Shown: piece by piece, positions 53,180 to 61,986 of the stretch
Layout: every line of letters starts with the position of its first letter
How positions within the stretch are numbered: the stretch's first letter is position 1
NCBI RefSeq assembly: GCF_002307355.1
Contig: NZ_CP017481.1
Location: 2,108,001-2,172,000, forward strand
Reading direction: 5' to 3'
DNA: 64,000 nucleotides
DNA from: Pectobacterium polaris
GTDB taxonomy: Bacteria > Pseudomonadota > Gammaproteobacteria > Enterobacterales > Enterobacteriaceae
Made by a program: the position numbers and the translations under genes
The notes under the pieces: model-generated
Database searches by the model: none
Told to the model about the DNA's origin: nothing
The model's input: the letters and a program-made list of their open reading frames with translations, nothing else

Positions 53180-53410
53180 TTAGAGAGCATATTGGAAGTG
53201 AATGCAGCCACTGTATCGATCGTTGTTGCTGGAGGATTTGGATGCATTCAGCTTTTTATTAAGTTGAAATGTAGCATGAGTTTTAATCGTATTTGTTATT
53301 AAGTCCCGTGTTTTCATAGACAGATCAGAATGATGGGACATATACGATAAGAATTCCCGGTGCATTCTTTTGGTTTGATTACCTGCGATGTAAATAATTC
53401 GTAATGACAT
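53180..53410 (-). pseudogene. Small hypothetical frame with a repeated SYxSHHSD segment, probably a remnant
   Basis: The 76-codon frame has no Shine-Dalgarno. Residues QTKRMHREFLSYMSHHSD resemble the segment SQTK...KLLSYTSHHSD of the broken ccdA-like gene at 54.7-54.9 kb, and the underlying 28 bp are nearly the same. The rest of the protein has no family match. I read it as a diverged or truncated copy of the same gene, not a functional one. Confidence 0.35.
53323..53350. repeat. 28-bp direct repeat, left copy
   Basis: GATCAGAATGATGGGA, two different bases, then TATACGATAA; 26 of 28 positions equal the copy at 54835-54862, in the same orientation. The pair encloses the cyanovirin-like gene. 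Confidence 0.7.
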
Positions 53411-53912
53411 TATTCTGACTTAACTGAATTTAGATCGATGGCAATTGATATTTATGCTGTCTATTAGATAATGTTAATAGTCATGAAATACATCAGTTTA
53501 AAATGGTTGGATGTGACATAAAATATATATTGAAAATTTTTTTGACAGATTTTTGCGTAACACCTACTCTTTATAAATAGAATTAAATTCATCCGTTTAT
53601 ATCTGGCTGATAGGTTACCGAATCATTCATTTAGGTTGTAAAATGTTAATTAAACCTATCTGTTAGAGATGTTTTATATTAAAAAGTTAATTGTAACTAG
53701 TTAGCGAGTTAGCGCTGAAATGCAACGCTATGTCTTCGGTTGTATTTACTTTTTTATAAAAATTAAAATGAAGTGTAGAAATTATTATCGTGGTTTTTTT
53801 TATTTTAATTATTTATTTTTTAATTGCATTGGGAATATATTCTTTGAATATATATTAAGTTATTTATTCCAAAGAACGCATGCTAAATATCATTCAAATA
53901 TAGGGGGTTTCT
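53411..53912. other. Very AT-rich region upstream of the cyanovirin-like gene
   Basis: There is no credible gene in about 500 bp, and base composition is far lower in GC than the neighbouring AraC gene. It should hold the promoter for the cyanovirin-like gene; a short plus-strand frame at 53720-53920 is rich in Phe/Tyr/Asn only because of the base bias. Confidence 0.5.
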
Positions 53913-54278
53913 ATGTCTAAATTCATTCCTAACGGAAGCTATCAAAAAACGGCTTCACAGATCAATTCTAACCTTTACGGTAAAGCCCAGCGTAGAGATC
54001 AAACTTGGATTGCAGCAGGATTCAATATAACTGGTCTATCAGGTGGCCTTGTAAACTGGGATGGCGCCCTGCAACCGGAAAACGCTCCTCTTCCAACCGC
54101 AGGCTTTGTACCTGATGGTTCCTATAAAAAAACCACGCAAAATATTGCCGTTACGTTAACGGCATATTGCCAGAAAAAAGATGGTAGTTGGCAATGGTCT
54201 TCATTGGACATAACCAATTACAAACAGGGTGATGGTGATATTGCAAATATCGATGGCATACTGAAGATTCAAAAATAA
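53913..54278 (+). CDS. Cyanovirin-N homology (CVNH) domain protein, putative lectin
   Basis: AGGGGG 5 nt before the ATG gives a strong start. The 121-residue protein holds two repeats that align with each other: FIPNGSYQKTASQINSNL ... GLVNWDGALQ and FVPDGSYKKTTQNIAVTL ... DIANIDGILK. The pattern, with the closing NxDGxLK, is that of cyanovirin-N, a mannose-binding lectin fold known in cyanobacteria, ferns, fungi and a few bacteria. Only one Cys (TAYCQKK) remains, so the two classic disulfides are absent. There is no signal peptide. It lies in an AT-rich patch between direct repeats, which suggests horizontal gain. The ligand is unknown. Confidence 0.8.
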   Translation: MSKFIPNGSYQKTASQINSNLYGKAQRRDQTWIAAGFNITGLSGGLVNWDGALQPENAPLPTAGFVPDGSYKKTTQNIAVTLTAYCQKKDGSWQWSSLDITNYKQGDGDIANIDGILKIQK

Positions 54279-54397
54279 AGTATTACGAACGGTAGTACGT
54301 AGTGCAAAGCCTGCATATAGATTTGTGTAATTGCCTGACTTTGATACATTCAATATCAAATTAAGGTTTATTTATGAACTAAAAGTAGTTGCAGGCT

Positions 54398-54682
54398 TTA
54401 ACTAACATGCTGGATAAAAATATCAGAACCCTGATGATTTATCCCGTTCGCTACTTGCTCAAAAAAGTCAATATCGAGGTAATCCCGAACGCTAAAATGA
54501 TCCACTACCTGTCCCCATTGATTAACACACTGCGATATTAGTAATTCCTTTATTAGAAATATGAGAATGTCTCTATGAAGCAGGGATTGCACGTCAGTGT
54601 CGTCGTTTTGATATTTCGACAATATCGCTTTGCATATCGACAAAAGTTTTGTTGTGACTAGCTCGTTTGTTTTGCTAAACAA
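54398..54682 (-). CDS. Hypothetical small protein, unrecognised
   Basis: The 94-codon frame begins with TTG, has no good Shine-Dalgarno, and ends 120 bp after the convergent cyanovirin-like gene. The sequence is mostly helical in character (LVTTKLLSICKAILSKYQ, LLHRDILIFLIKELLISQ). It follows the broken ccdA-like gene where a ccdB toxin would be expected, but it does not look like CcdB. It could be an unrelated small gene or chance. Confidence 0.35.
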   Translation of the reverse strand: MFSKTNELVTTKLLSICKAILSKYQNDDTDVQSLLHRDILIFLIKELLISQCVNQWGQVVDHFSVRDYLDIDFFEQVANGINHQGSDIFIQHVS

Positions 54683-54694
54683 TGAATTACCCGA

Positions 54695-54905
54695 TCACCA
54701 GTTTCTGTTTTCATCAGCAAAAGAACCATGCTTTGCGATAAATCGGGCGACGTTTTCCATCCCTTCGCGGTTTTCCTTCTTCCGTTCTTCGGCCTTTATA
54801 CGACGGGCTTCCTCGCCGATGACGTCATTCACCTGATCAGAATGATGGGATGTATACGATAACAGTTTGTTTGGTCTGGCTGTCGGCGTTTACGGTCACG
54901 CTATC
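54695..54905 (-). pseudogene. Broken ccdA-like antitoxin gene
   Basis: The 3' part encodes NDVIGEEARRIKAEERKKEN, then REGMENVARFIAKHGSFADE and NRNW, very close to the C-terminal half of CcdA (EARRLRAE...GSFADENRDW), the toxin-binding part. The N-terminal part (DSVTVNADSQT) is in another frame, so a frameshift lies at about 54866-54878, and there is no in-frame ATG. No ccdB follows. This appears to be an orphaned, decayed antitoxin. It is absent from simple frame listings because it has no start codon. Confidence 0.65.
54835..54862. repeat. 28-bp direct repeat, right copy
   Basis: Matches 53323-53350 at 26 of 28 positions. It lies within the broken ccdA-like gene and encodes LSYTSHHSD on the minus strand. 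Confidence 0.7.
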
Positions 54906-55384
54906 CGCAGTGGCAGACTGGGTTGCCGCGTGCTGGGTATCTGCGGCCCGTGTGCTGGTGCGAACGGATCACTCCCGTTCGTCGAACTGGATGACTCGCA
55001 ATCTGACCCACAAATTCCCCAATACGAAGGGATAAATCAAAGCGTATCGGAAAAGATATTTACACCAACTTATTGAATCAAAAAACATAGGAGCAGACTT
55101 GCCTGAACGGCGAAATTTTACGCTTTATCCATCACGTTGGAATAATTATCAAATGCAAATATTTAAAATTAAATAATGAAAAAAATAAATATTTAGAGAA
55201 ATTAATGATGTGAGGGGTTATATTTTATATGTTAATTATTATGGTTGTGGGCACTAGCAGTTTGTGTGTTTTCCTAAAAAAGCTTTAAGATTGATCTGGT
55301 TGTTATTCTAAATTTTTTTATGTGATATATTATCCGGCACGGAAAAGAGTTAATGATAAAAACTTAATGGATTAAGATTAAAAA
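54906..55384. other. Intergenic region before the exopolysaccharide operon
   Basis: There is no convincing gene. Its first 160 bp have normal GC and the minus strand is open in the frame of the ccdA N-terminus; the rest is AT-rich and should contain the operon promoter. No JUMPstart element (GGCGGTAG) was found. Confidence 0.5.
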
Positions 55385-56791
55385 GTGTCTACTAATCAGA
55401 TGAATGTTTCCTATGGAAATGATTTTTTTGTTATTAAATTGATGGACTTTTTATCAATCAATTTGACATTAATAGTCAGTGCTAGTCTATTTATGATGGG
55501 CGATTTCGATGATGTAATTATGATTAGCCTGCTATTCTCAACCTCTTTTTTACTTATTGGTGAATATACTGGACTATATCACCATGGCCTTAAAAATATG
55601 CAGACTGGTGGGCAGCGAAGACTGTGGGGTTCCGCATTATTTTCGGTCATCTTTGTGGAGTTAGTCAGGAATTATGCCGGTACGCTGTACTCGCTGGGTC
55701 TATTGCATAAATTCGATAATATATATTTTTCCGCAACGCTGTACTGGTATATTCTTTCGCTATGTAGCCTCTACATCACGCGTTTAATTACGTTTAAATT
55801 TACGACTAAAAAGCGGATCCGAATTGCTATTGTGGGATTAACGCCCGGTGGGTTAGCGGCGGAAAAAGCATTGCTTAAAGAATATGCCAACATGCAGTTA
55901 GAATTGGCTTTTTACGACGATCGTAGCCCATCCCGTTGTGGCTATCTGTTTAAGAGCCAATTTAAAGGCAAAGTGAGCAAGCTGGTTGAAGAGGCTAAAG
56001 CGGGCAGAGTGGATGAGATTTATATTGCGCTGCCAATGGTTGCGCTACAACGCATTCGTTATTTTCTGTCGATGATGTCCGATACGACGGTAGATACCTA
56101 TATCATTCCCGATCTTTATTCCTACAGCTCATACGTATCGCAGTTTCGCTCCATCAATAACATTCAGACCATCAGTATTTTCAGATCGCCGTTTGATGGT
56201 ATTGGCTCGGTGATTAAGCGCGTTGAGGATTTAGTGATTGGTGGCGTTATTACGCTGATGATTTCGCCATTGCTGCTGGTGATTGCTATTGGTATCAAGC
56301 TGACGTCACGGGGGCCGGTGTTATTCAAGCAGGATCGTTACGGCCTGAGCGGCAATAAAATCAAAGTGTGGAAATTCCGCTCGATGCACGTGATGGAAAA
56401 CGCCGGCGTCGTGACGCAGGCGACTAAAAACGATCCGCGTGTTACGCGTTTTGGCGCATTTTTACGCCGGACTTCGCTGGATGAACTGCCGCAATTTTTC
56501 AATGTATTGCAAGGGACGATGTCGATTATTGGCCCGCGTCCTCATGCCGTCGTGCATAACGAGCAGTATCGCCAGCTAGTCGAGAATTACATGATCCGCC
56601 ATAAAGTGAAGCCTGGAATTTCAGGCTTGGCGCAGGTTAATGGTTATCGCGGCGAAGTGGATACCCTCGATAAAATGGAAAAACGGGTTCACTACGATAT
56701 TGCCTATATTCAGAGTTGGTCCCTTTGGTTGGATATCAAAATTATCTTTAGAACCATTTTCAAAGGCTTTATCGGTGAAAATGCGTACTAA
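55385..56791 (+). CDS. Undecaprenyl-phosphate sugar-1-phosphate transferase (WcaJ/GumD-like)
   Basis: The 468-residue protein starts with GTG (an ATG follows 5 codons later). Four N-terminal helices and a Rossmann-like CoA_binding_3 region (about 150-240; RIAIVGLTPGGLAAEKALL) precede the bacterial sugar transferase domain: VLFKQDRYGLSGNKIKVWKF, RRTSLDELPQFFNVL, IIGPRPH and KPGISGLAQVNGYRGE. It loads the first sugar phosphate, usually glucose, on the lipid carrier and starts the repeat unit. It is the first gene of the operon; the next start overlaps it by 11 bp. Confidence 0.9.
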   Translation: MSTNQMNVSYGNDFFVIKLMDFLSINLTLIVSASLFMMGDFDDVIMISLLFSTSFLLIGEYTGLYHHGLKNMQTGGQRRLWGSALFSVIFVELVRNYAGTLYSLGLLHKFDNIYFSATLYWYILSLCSLYITRLITFKFTTKKRIRIAIVGLTPGGLAAEKALLKEYANMQLELAFYDDRSPSRCGYLFKSQFKGKVSKLVEEAKAGRVDEIYIALPMVALQRIRYFLSMMSDTTVDTYIIPDLYSYSSYVSQFRSINNIQTISIFRSPFDGIGSVIKRVEDLVIGGVITLMISPLLLVIAIGIKLTSRGPVLFKQDRYGLSGNKIKVWKFRSMHVMENAGVVTQATKNDPRVTRFGAFLRRTSLDELPQFFNVLQGTMSIIGPRPHAVVHNEQYRQLVENYMIRHKVKPGISGLAQVNGYRGEVDTLDKMEKRVHYDIAYIQSWSLWLDIKIIFRTIFKGFIGENAY

Positions 56792-58067
56792 ATTGGTCAT
56801 CGCCGCTGGAATGATAATCCCCCTCCCATCTTGGGCCGACCTGATGCCGAAATCGCATATCGGTGTCGCTGGTATTGATTTTCAAAGCCAGGTGGGTCTG
56901 GACTATGGGCATGAGAATAACGTGACCTATCAGGCTGATGATCAGAATGCGGTGAGTTCTCATTTTCAGAGCCTCAGGCCAATGATTAAGGCCATTGGCG
57001 CGCGTTATCAGGATCAATATCTGTTGATGTATTCCGGTGATTATCGTCGTTACGACAGCGATCCGGCGGATAATTACACCGACCATTTCTTTCGCTTTAA
57101 TGGCGCATGGCGCTACGGGTTGAGGCATGGATTAACGCTCAGTTTTGAGGAGGCGCTTGGGCACGAAGTGCGTGGGCGCGGTATTACCGAAGGTTTTCGA
57201 CCACAACAGTTCAGCGATTTCGGTATTCATTCGCCGTTGAGTACCGCGCTTTTCAACAGTGAATTGCGTTATAGCTATGGCGCGCTGAAAGGGCGCGGTA
57301 AAGCCGACGTCGCGCTGCTGTTTAGAAAACTGCGGTTAGGCCGCACGGAGGATATTAAAAATACCGATATTGATTTTTATAACTATGTTCTTGGGCAGGA
57401 ATGGTACGAGAACGGTTTGATCGCCGAATTATCTGACCAATACTCGTCGTCAACGCGCTTTCGCTACCGTTTTATTGGTAATCAGCGGCGTTATGAAATC
57501 GATTCGCAAAAAGATAATGATGAATACTATCTGGAATTCGGCATTAAATCGCAACTTACGGGAAAATCCGGTATTGATGCCAATGTGTCCTGGCTATACA
57601 AGACATTCGATAATAACCCGAATTCCAGGCGTTTTAGCGGGATAAACTGGGATATTCAGACGGAGTGGAAACCCCTTAAACAATCCGTTTTTACCGCACA
57701 TACGTCGCAGCATATCAAAGACCCGTCAGAAATCGGCGGCTATATCCTGGTTTCTAAATACGGCATCTCTTATCAGCACTTTTGGCTCGTCGATCGTTTC
57801 TCCACCACGTTTGACTATTCATACCTGACGGACGTTTACAAGAATTACCCGCGAGATCGTAAAGACAGAAACAGGGTGTTCACATTCGCCATGAGTTATA
57901 ACTTCAGGCCCTCTATTAACGTTGAATTAAAGTATCAACTGAACACGCTACGTTCCAATCAAGATAGCGATTCTTTCTTTATTGGCCCTAACGGCGATCG
58001 CCAGGTCGTCAGAATGCTGGGCCGTGATAACTCTCTGATTATGTTTACGGCTAAGGTACAGATCTAA
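56781..58067 (+). CDS. Outer-membrane beta-barrel protein of the exopolysaccharide locus
   Basis: ATG 56781 lies inside the last codons of the transferase gene, with GGTGA upstream, and gives 428 residues; the longer frame is rejected. The signal peptide ends LPSWAD. The body alternates polar and aromatic residues as a barrel does (RFNGAWRYGLRHGLTLSFEE, RYRFIGNQRRYEID) and the last residues are IMFTAKVQI. It fits the beta-barrel porin family (BBP2-like) seen in several exopolysaccharide clusters, where it may help export or modify the polymer. Confidence 0.75.
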   Translation: MRTKLVIAAGMIIPLPSWADLMPKSHIGVAGIDFQSQVGLDYGHENNVTYQADDQNAVSSHFQSLRPMIKAIGARYQDQYLLMYSGDYRRYDSDPADNYTDHFFRFNGAWRYGLRHGLTLSFEEALGHEVRGRGITEGFRPQQFSDFGIHSPLSTALFNSELRYSYGALKGRGKADVALLFRKLRLGRTEDIKNTDIDFYNYVLGQEWYENGLIAELSDQYSSSTRFRYRFIGNQRRYEIDSQKDNDEYYLEFGIKSQLTGKSGIDANVSWLYKTFDNNPNSRRFSGINWDIQTEWKPLKQSVFTAHTSQHIKDPSEIGGYILVSKYGISYQHFWLVDRFSTTFDYSYLTDVYKNYPRDRKDRNRVFTFAMSYNFRPSINVELKYQLNTLRSNQDSDSFFIGPNGDRQVVRMLGRDNSLIMFTAKVQI

Positions 58068-58068
58068 C

Positions 58069-58626
58069 GTGAAAATAATAAAACTGTGCATTTTTCTGTC
58101 CCTCAGCGTCTGGCTAGCGGGATGCTCCCCGCCGAGCCAGCGGCAAATGGACAAACCTGAAAGTGAAACCACCGGTTATCAGTTAGATGAAGGCGATGCT
58201 GTAAATATTCTGGTGTACGGCGAGCCGGAGATGACGATGAAGTTCATGCTGGATAAAAGCGGCGCGATTACCTTCCCCTACATTGGTCAACTGGTGTTGA
58301 AGGGGAAAACGCCAGAGCAGGTGGGCGAGGAGTTGGCTAATCGCCTGCGCGGCGACTATCTGCAAAATCCGATGGTGACGGTCAGCATCGCCGAGTTCCG
58401 GAAATTCTATATCACTGGTGAAGTGGAGAAACCGAACGGGTATGCCTACGAGCCGGGCTTAACCGTTGAAAAAGCGTTGGCGCTGGCCGGCGGATTTACC
58501 GATCGCGCAGACCGCAAGGATGTGGGTATTCGTCTATCGAATAGCAATCAACTGATTGAAAATGTTGATGTAAGACGTGTCGTTCATCCTGGCGATACCG
58601 TGATTGTCGGTATGAGCTTTTTCTGA
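58069..58626 (+). CDS. Wza/GumB-like polysaccharide export lipoprotein (short form)
   Basis: It starts with GTG one base after the barrel gene. The signal has a lipobox (VWLAGC), so it is anchored in the outer membrane. The 185 residues contain a Poly_export domain (YQLDEGDAVNILVYGEPEMT and NPMVTVSIAEFRKFYITGEV) and one SLBB-like region (GLTVEKALALAGGFTDRADR). E. coli Wza has about 380 residues; this is the short GumB/EpsE-type form without the membrane-spanning helix, so the barrel protein may complete the pore. Confidence 0.88.
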   Translation: MKIIKLCIFLSLSVWLAGCSPPSQRQMDKPESETTGYQLDEGDAVNILVYGEPEMTMKFMLDKSGAITFPYIGQLVLKGKTPEQVGEELANRLRGDYLQNPMVTVSIAEFRKFYITGEVEKPNGYAYEPGLTVEKALALAGGFTDRADRKDVGIRLSNSNQLIENVDVRRVVHPGDTVIVGMSFF

Positions 58627-58628
58627 CC

Positions 58629-60761
58629 ATGAGTCTATCTATCGTGGAAAATGGCAGAAAATTGGAAAGCATCATCGATTTCTCCAGATTTGCCCAAGAG
58701 ATCAAACAGAACGGCTGGAAGATCATGCTGGCCGGCCTGATTGTGGCAGTAGTGGCTTACCCGCTGATTAGTATGATCACGCCCAAATATGTGTCGACCG
58801 CAACGGTACTGCTTAAAGCACAGCAGGATAACGTTTCGCCTTTGCCGCAGGTCGATGGTTATGATTCCACCCGTAGCGGCTATTACGAAACCCAGTATGC
58901 GTTGATGCAGTCGCGTATTGTGCTGGAACAAGCCGTGCGGGACATCAAGCTGGACCAAAATCCAGCGTTTAACGGCGATATAGACAAAAATGCGGATAAC
59001 CGTGGCGATGAGCAACAGCGGGTCGATCACGCACTGGATTCGATAGTGGCAAACCTCACTATCACTGGTGTTCGCACCACGCACCTGGCCACTATCTCAT
59101 ACGAATCGGCGTCGCCTGAGCTGGCGGCCGACATCGCTAACGGCGCGGCGCAGGCATTTATTGACTATACGGCCAGGCAAAAGCACCTCAAGACACTGAA
59201 AGCCAAAACATTGAACCAAAAACAGATGGAAGAGGTGTGGCAGCAAGTCGTCGAGCAACAGGCCGTTATCGACCAATTTCTGAAGAAAGAAGGGCTGCTG
59301 ACTTTCCGCGGCGTGGATGGCTTCGAAACTGAACAACTGGGGATCGTCACCACCAAGTTAGCGGATGCCACCCAACGTCGCATCAGGGCGGAAACGAACT
59401 ACAACAGCGTGCGTTTGAACGTGGGTACGTCGTTGGAAAACATCATTTCTCTGCCTGATATTTCTAATCATGCCCAAATTCAGGATTTGCGCATTGCGCT
59501 GATTCAGGCTCGGCGTTCTTTATACGAGTTACGGAAACGCTACGGGCTGAAGCATACCAAAATTTTAGAAGCCGAAGCCCAGGTTCAGGCGATTGAAGAG
59601 CAGACCCACACCGTGTTACTCGAACTGGAAGCGGGGCTGAATAAGCAGTATCAGGCGGCGTTGAGGGATGAAAAATATTATCAGCAACTGCTGGAGAAAC
59701 AGAAAGCGGGTTTCCAAACGCTAGCGTCTAAACGTGATGAATACAATAACCTGATCACCGCGTTGGATAAAACAAAAGAGCTGTATAAGGCGCTCTATCA
59801 GCGCACCAAAGAGCAGACGCTGGCAGGTAACTATTTAGAGCCGGACGCGGTACTTTACGACCCTGCCGTGCCGGCGGACCACCCGTCGAAACCCAATAAA
59901 GTGATGCTGCTGGTGATGGTTGTCATGCTAACCCTGATTTTCTCGGTGGTTTACTTCATCGTGAGAGCCGCGCTGGATAATTCAATCAACAGTATCAGCC
60001 AGATGAAAAAGCGCCTGAATGTGGCGCCGGTGGGGGAAATTCGCATCTTCGCCAGTGGCGTGAAGCGCTCACAGGTTGTGCGTTTGATAACCAAAGCGCC
60101 TCTGTACGTCGATATTGTCCACAGCATGCGAACCCACATTTTGTTATCGCATCCATCCTGCCAGGCCATTGCCATCAGCTCGGCAGAGCATGGCGAAGGG
60201 CGATCGTTGCTGGCGCATTTGCTGGCGACATCTTTCAGCGCTGACCAAAAAACGCTGCTTATCGACCTGGATTTCTTTAACGACGGCGGGCTGACGCAAG
60301 ACCTGGCGCCCCCTTCCGCTATCGGTGTGGCGGAACTGCTGCAAGGGCAATCACCGTTGGATGCCGCACTGGTGACAATCAGTGAAAATTTAAGCTTCCT
60401 GCCGCGTGGCAATGCCTTGATGTCTTCTTTACTGATGCTGTCGTCCGAACATGTCGTGACGTTGATGGCAGAGCTGAGAACACGCTATCAGAGAATAATC
60501 GTTGATGTGGCCGCAGTGAATCAAACGCAGGATAGTCAACTCATTAGCCGGGTAATCGACGGGGTGGTTTTTGTGCTGAAAGCCGGCGAGTGGCGTACGG
60601 GTGATGTGCTTAATGCCATTGAGAACGTTAAACACCACCGCGCGGTGCTGATTGGCGCGGTAATGAATCGGGTTGCGGATAAAAACCTCGAAACCAAAGA
60701 GGGGATACGTTCCCTGAACCATCGTATGAATGCGCTAATCGACAGTACTGGTCACCTGTGA
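58629..60761 (+). CDS. Wzc-like chain-length/export protein with degenerate kinase domain
   Basis: The 710-residue protein has a Wzz domain with two helices (about 32-53, 425-450), a long periplasmic coiled coil (about 190-400), and a cytoplasmic domain like that of BY-type tyrosine kinases. Walker A reads AEHGEGRSLL, with Arg in place of the essential Lys; Walker A' (LLIDLDF) and Walker B (RIIVDVA) keep their acids. The C-terminus (NHRMNALIDSTGHL) has no tyrosine cluster. So phosphorylation control is probably lost, in agreement with the lack of a Wzb phosphatase gene beside it. It would still set chain length and couple to the export lipoprotein. Confidence 0.87.
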   Translation: MSLSIVENGRKLESIIDFSRFAQEIKQNGWKIMLAGLIVAVVAYPLISMITPKYVSTATVLLKAQQDNVSPLPQVDGYDSTRSGYYETQYALMQSRIVLEQAVRDIKLDQNPAFNGDIDKNADNRGDEQQRVDHALDSIVANLTITGVRTTHLATISYESASPELAADIANGAAQAFIDYTARQKHLKTLKAKTLNQKQMEEVWQQVVEQQAVIDQFLKKEGLLTFRGVDGFETEQLGIVTTKLADATQRRIRAETNYNSVRLNVGTSLENIISLPDISNHAQIQDLRIALIQARRSLYELRKRYGLKHTKILEAEAQVQAIEEQTHTVLLELEAGLNKQYQAALRDEKYYQQLLEKQKAGFQTLASKRDEYNNLITALDKTKELYKALYQRTKEQTLAGNYLEPDAVLYDPAVPADHPSKPNKVMLLVMVVMLTLIFSVVYFIVRAALDNSINSISQMKKRLNVAPVGEIRIFASGVKRSQVVRLITKAPLYVDIVHSMRTHILLSHPSCQAIAISSAEHGEGRSLLAHLLATSFSADQKTLLIDLDFFNDGGLTQDLAPPSAIGVAELLQGQSPLDAALVTISENLSFLPRGNALMSSLLMLSSEHVVTLMAELRTRYQRIIVDVAAVNQTQDSQLISRVIDGVVFVLKAGEWRTGDVLNAIENVKHHRAVLIGAVMNRVADKNLETKEGIRSLNHRMNALIDSTGHL

Positions 60762-60765
60762 GTTT

Positions 60766-61986
60766 ATGAAAAAGATGAGTTTACTAAAAAGCATTTCTAC
60801 CATTGCGGGTTCATCGGTGGTTTCACAACTGATTGGCGCGCTGTCTATCTGGCTGATTTCGCATAAATACAACATGGCCGAGGTGGGGATCTACGCGCTG
60901 AGTTACAGCATCGTGTTGGTGGGGGCGCAGGTCTGTACCTTTGCATCGCAACTGCTGATTCCGAAACAGCAAGACTGTGAACTGGCGCAAAGTGTGGTGT
61001 TCAGCACACTGCAAAGCCTGCTTACCGCTGTGCCCTATGCGATGTTGACCGCATGGCTGTTTCAGCGAAATGTGTTCTTTCTCTATCTGCTCACGCTGTC
61101 CTATGCGCTGGTGCTGATCTCGGAGAATTTGTCGCTGCGCGAGGGTAACTACCGTTTTCTGGCCTTTCAGCGACTCGCCGTCTCGGTGGTGGTCGTGCTT
61201 TCGCTAGTGTTCACTTCACATACCACCGCGTTTTATTGGTCCTGGGCCTGCGCCATGATGGTGCTGATTAGCGGATGTATTGTGTTCTCGTTCAATATTC
61301 ACACCATTACGCTTGGACATTTTAGTCCGCAACGTAATAGGGCTTTCTTTCATCAGCATGCTCATCATCTCACCCGCGTTGGCAGCGCCGAAGTACTGGC
61401 GATGGTTAATAGTAATTTGCCGGTTATGCTGATTAATTTTTGGTTTTCCGCGTTGGCAGCGGGGTATTTCTCGGTGGTTAGCCGTTTTTGTTTGTCTCCG
61501 GTGGTGATCATCGGCAATGCAGTGCGTCATTCTATTTTTTCAACCTGGTCTACCGATTTCAGAAATAAACGTTTCAACTATGATGAGTTCAAAAAAGTCC
61601 GTCTGGTATTATTGATGTCGGGAGTGATCTGCACTCTAGGGGTATTTATTTTCTATCCGTTGGTGATGCATATTTTTTTTAGCGAGGAGTGGATTAACTC
61701 CATTCCAACCTCTCGCTATATGTTGCCTTATTTATTTCCGGCGCTGGCGGTGTGTCCGCTGACGGTGATCGAACTAATATTTGGCTCTCATCGCTATTTT
61801 TTGCGTATTCAATTAGAGCAGTTGAGTGTGGTATTAATCGCATTTGTGATTGTGCCTTATTTTTATAATCACTATGCCACATCAATGATTCTTTTTTCTG
61901 TGCTGACATTTGTACGCTACGCGTTTATTTATCTCAAAGTAAACAAACGTGCTAATGGGCTGAAAAATATGATGACAGAATCATGA
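60766..61986 (+). CDS. Wzx-type oligosaccharide flippase
   Basis: The 406-residue protein has about 12 helices and the polysaccharide synthase/flippase opening (SISTIAGSSVVSQLIGALSI). It moves lipid-linked repeat units across the inner membrane. It begins 4 bp after the Wzc-like gene, and its stop overlaps the next start (ATGA). Confidence 0.85.
   Translation: MKKMSLLKSISTIAGSSVVSQLIGALSIWLISHKYNMAEVGIYALSYSIVLVGAQVCTFASQLLIPKQQDCELAQSVVFSTLQSLLTAVPYAMLTAWLFQRNVFFLYLLTLSYALVLISENLSLREGNYRFLAFQRLAVSVVVVLSLVFTSHTTAFYWSWACAMMVLISGCIVFSFNIHTITLGHFSPQRNRAFFHQHAHHLTRVGSAEVLAMVNSNLPVMLINFWFSALAAGYFSVVSRFCLSPVVIIGNAVRHSIFSTWSTDFRNKRFNYDEFKKVRLVLLMSGVICTLGVFIFYPLVMHIFFSEEWINSIPTSRYMLPYLFPALAVCPLTVIELIFGSHRYFLRIQLEQLSVVLIAFVIVPYFYNHYATSMILFSVLTFVRYAFIYLKVNKRANGLKNMMTES

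Noticed and set aside
54398..54682. ccdB toxin gene after the ccdA remnant
   Set aside because: The 94-residue frame does not resemble CcdB in sequence or in its conserved C-terminus, and its start is a TTG without a ribosome site.
54906..55384. JUMPstart element before the exopolysaccharide operon
   Set aside because: No GGCGGTAG core on either strand.
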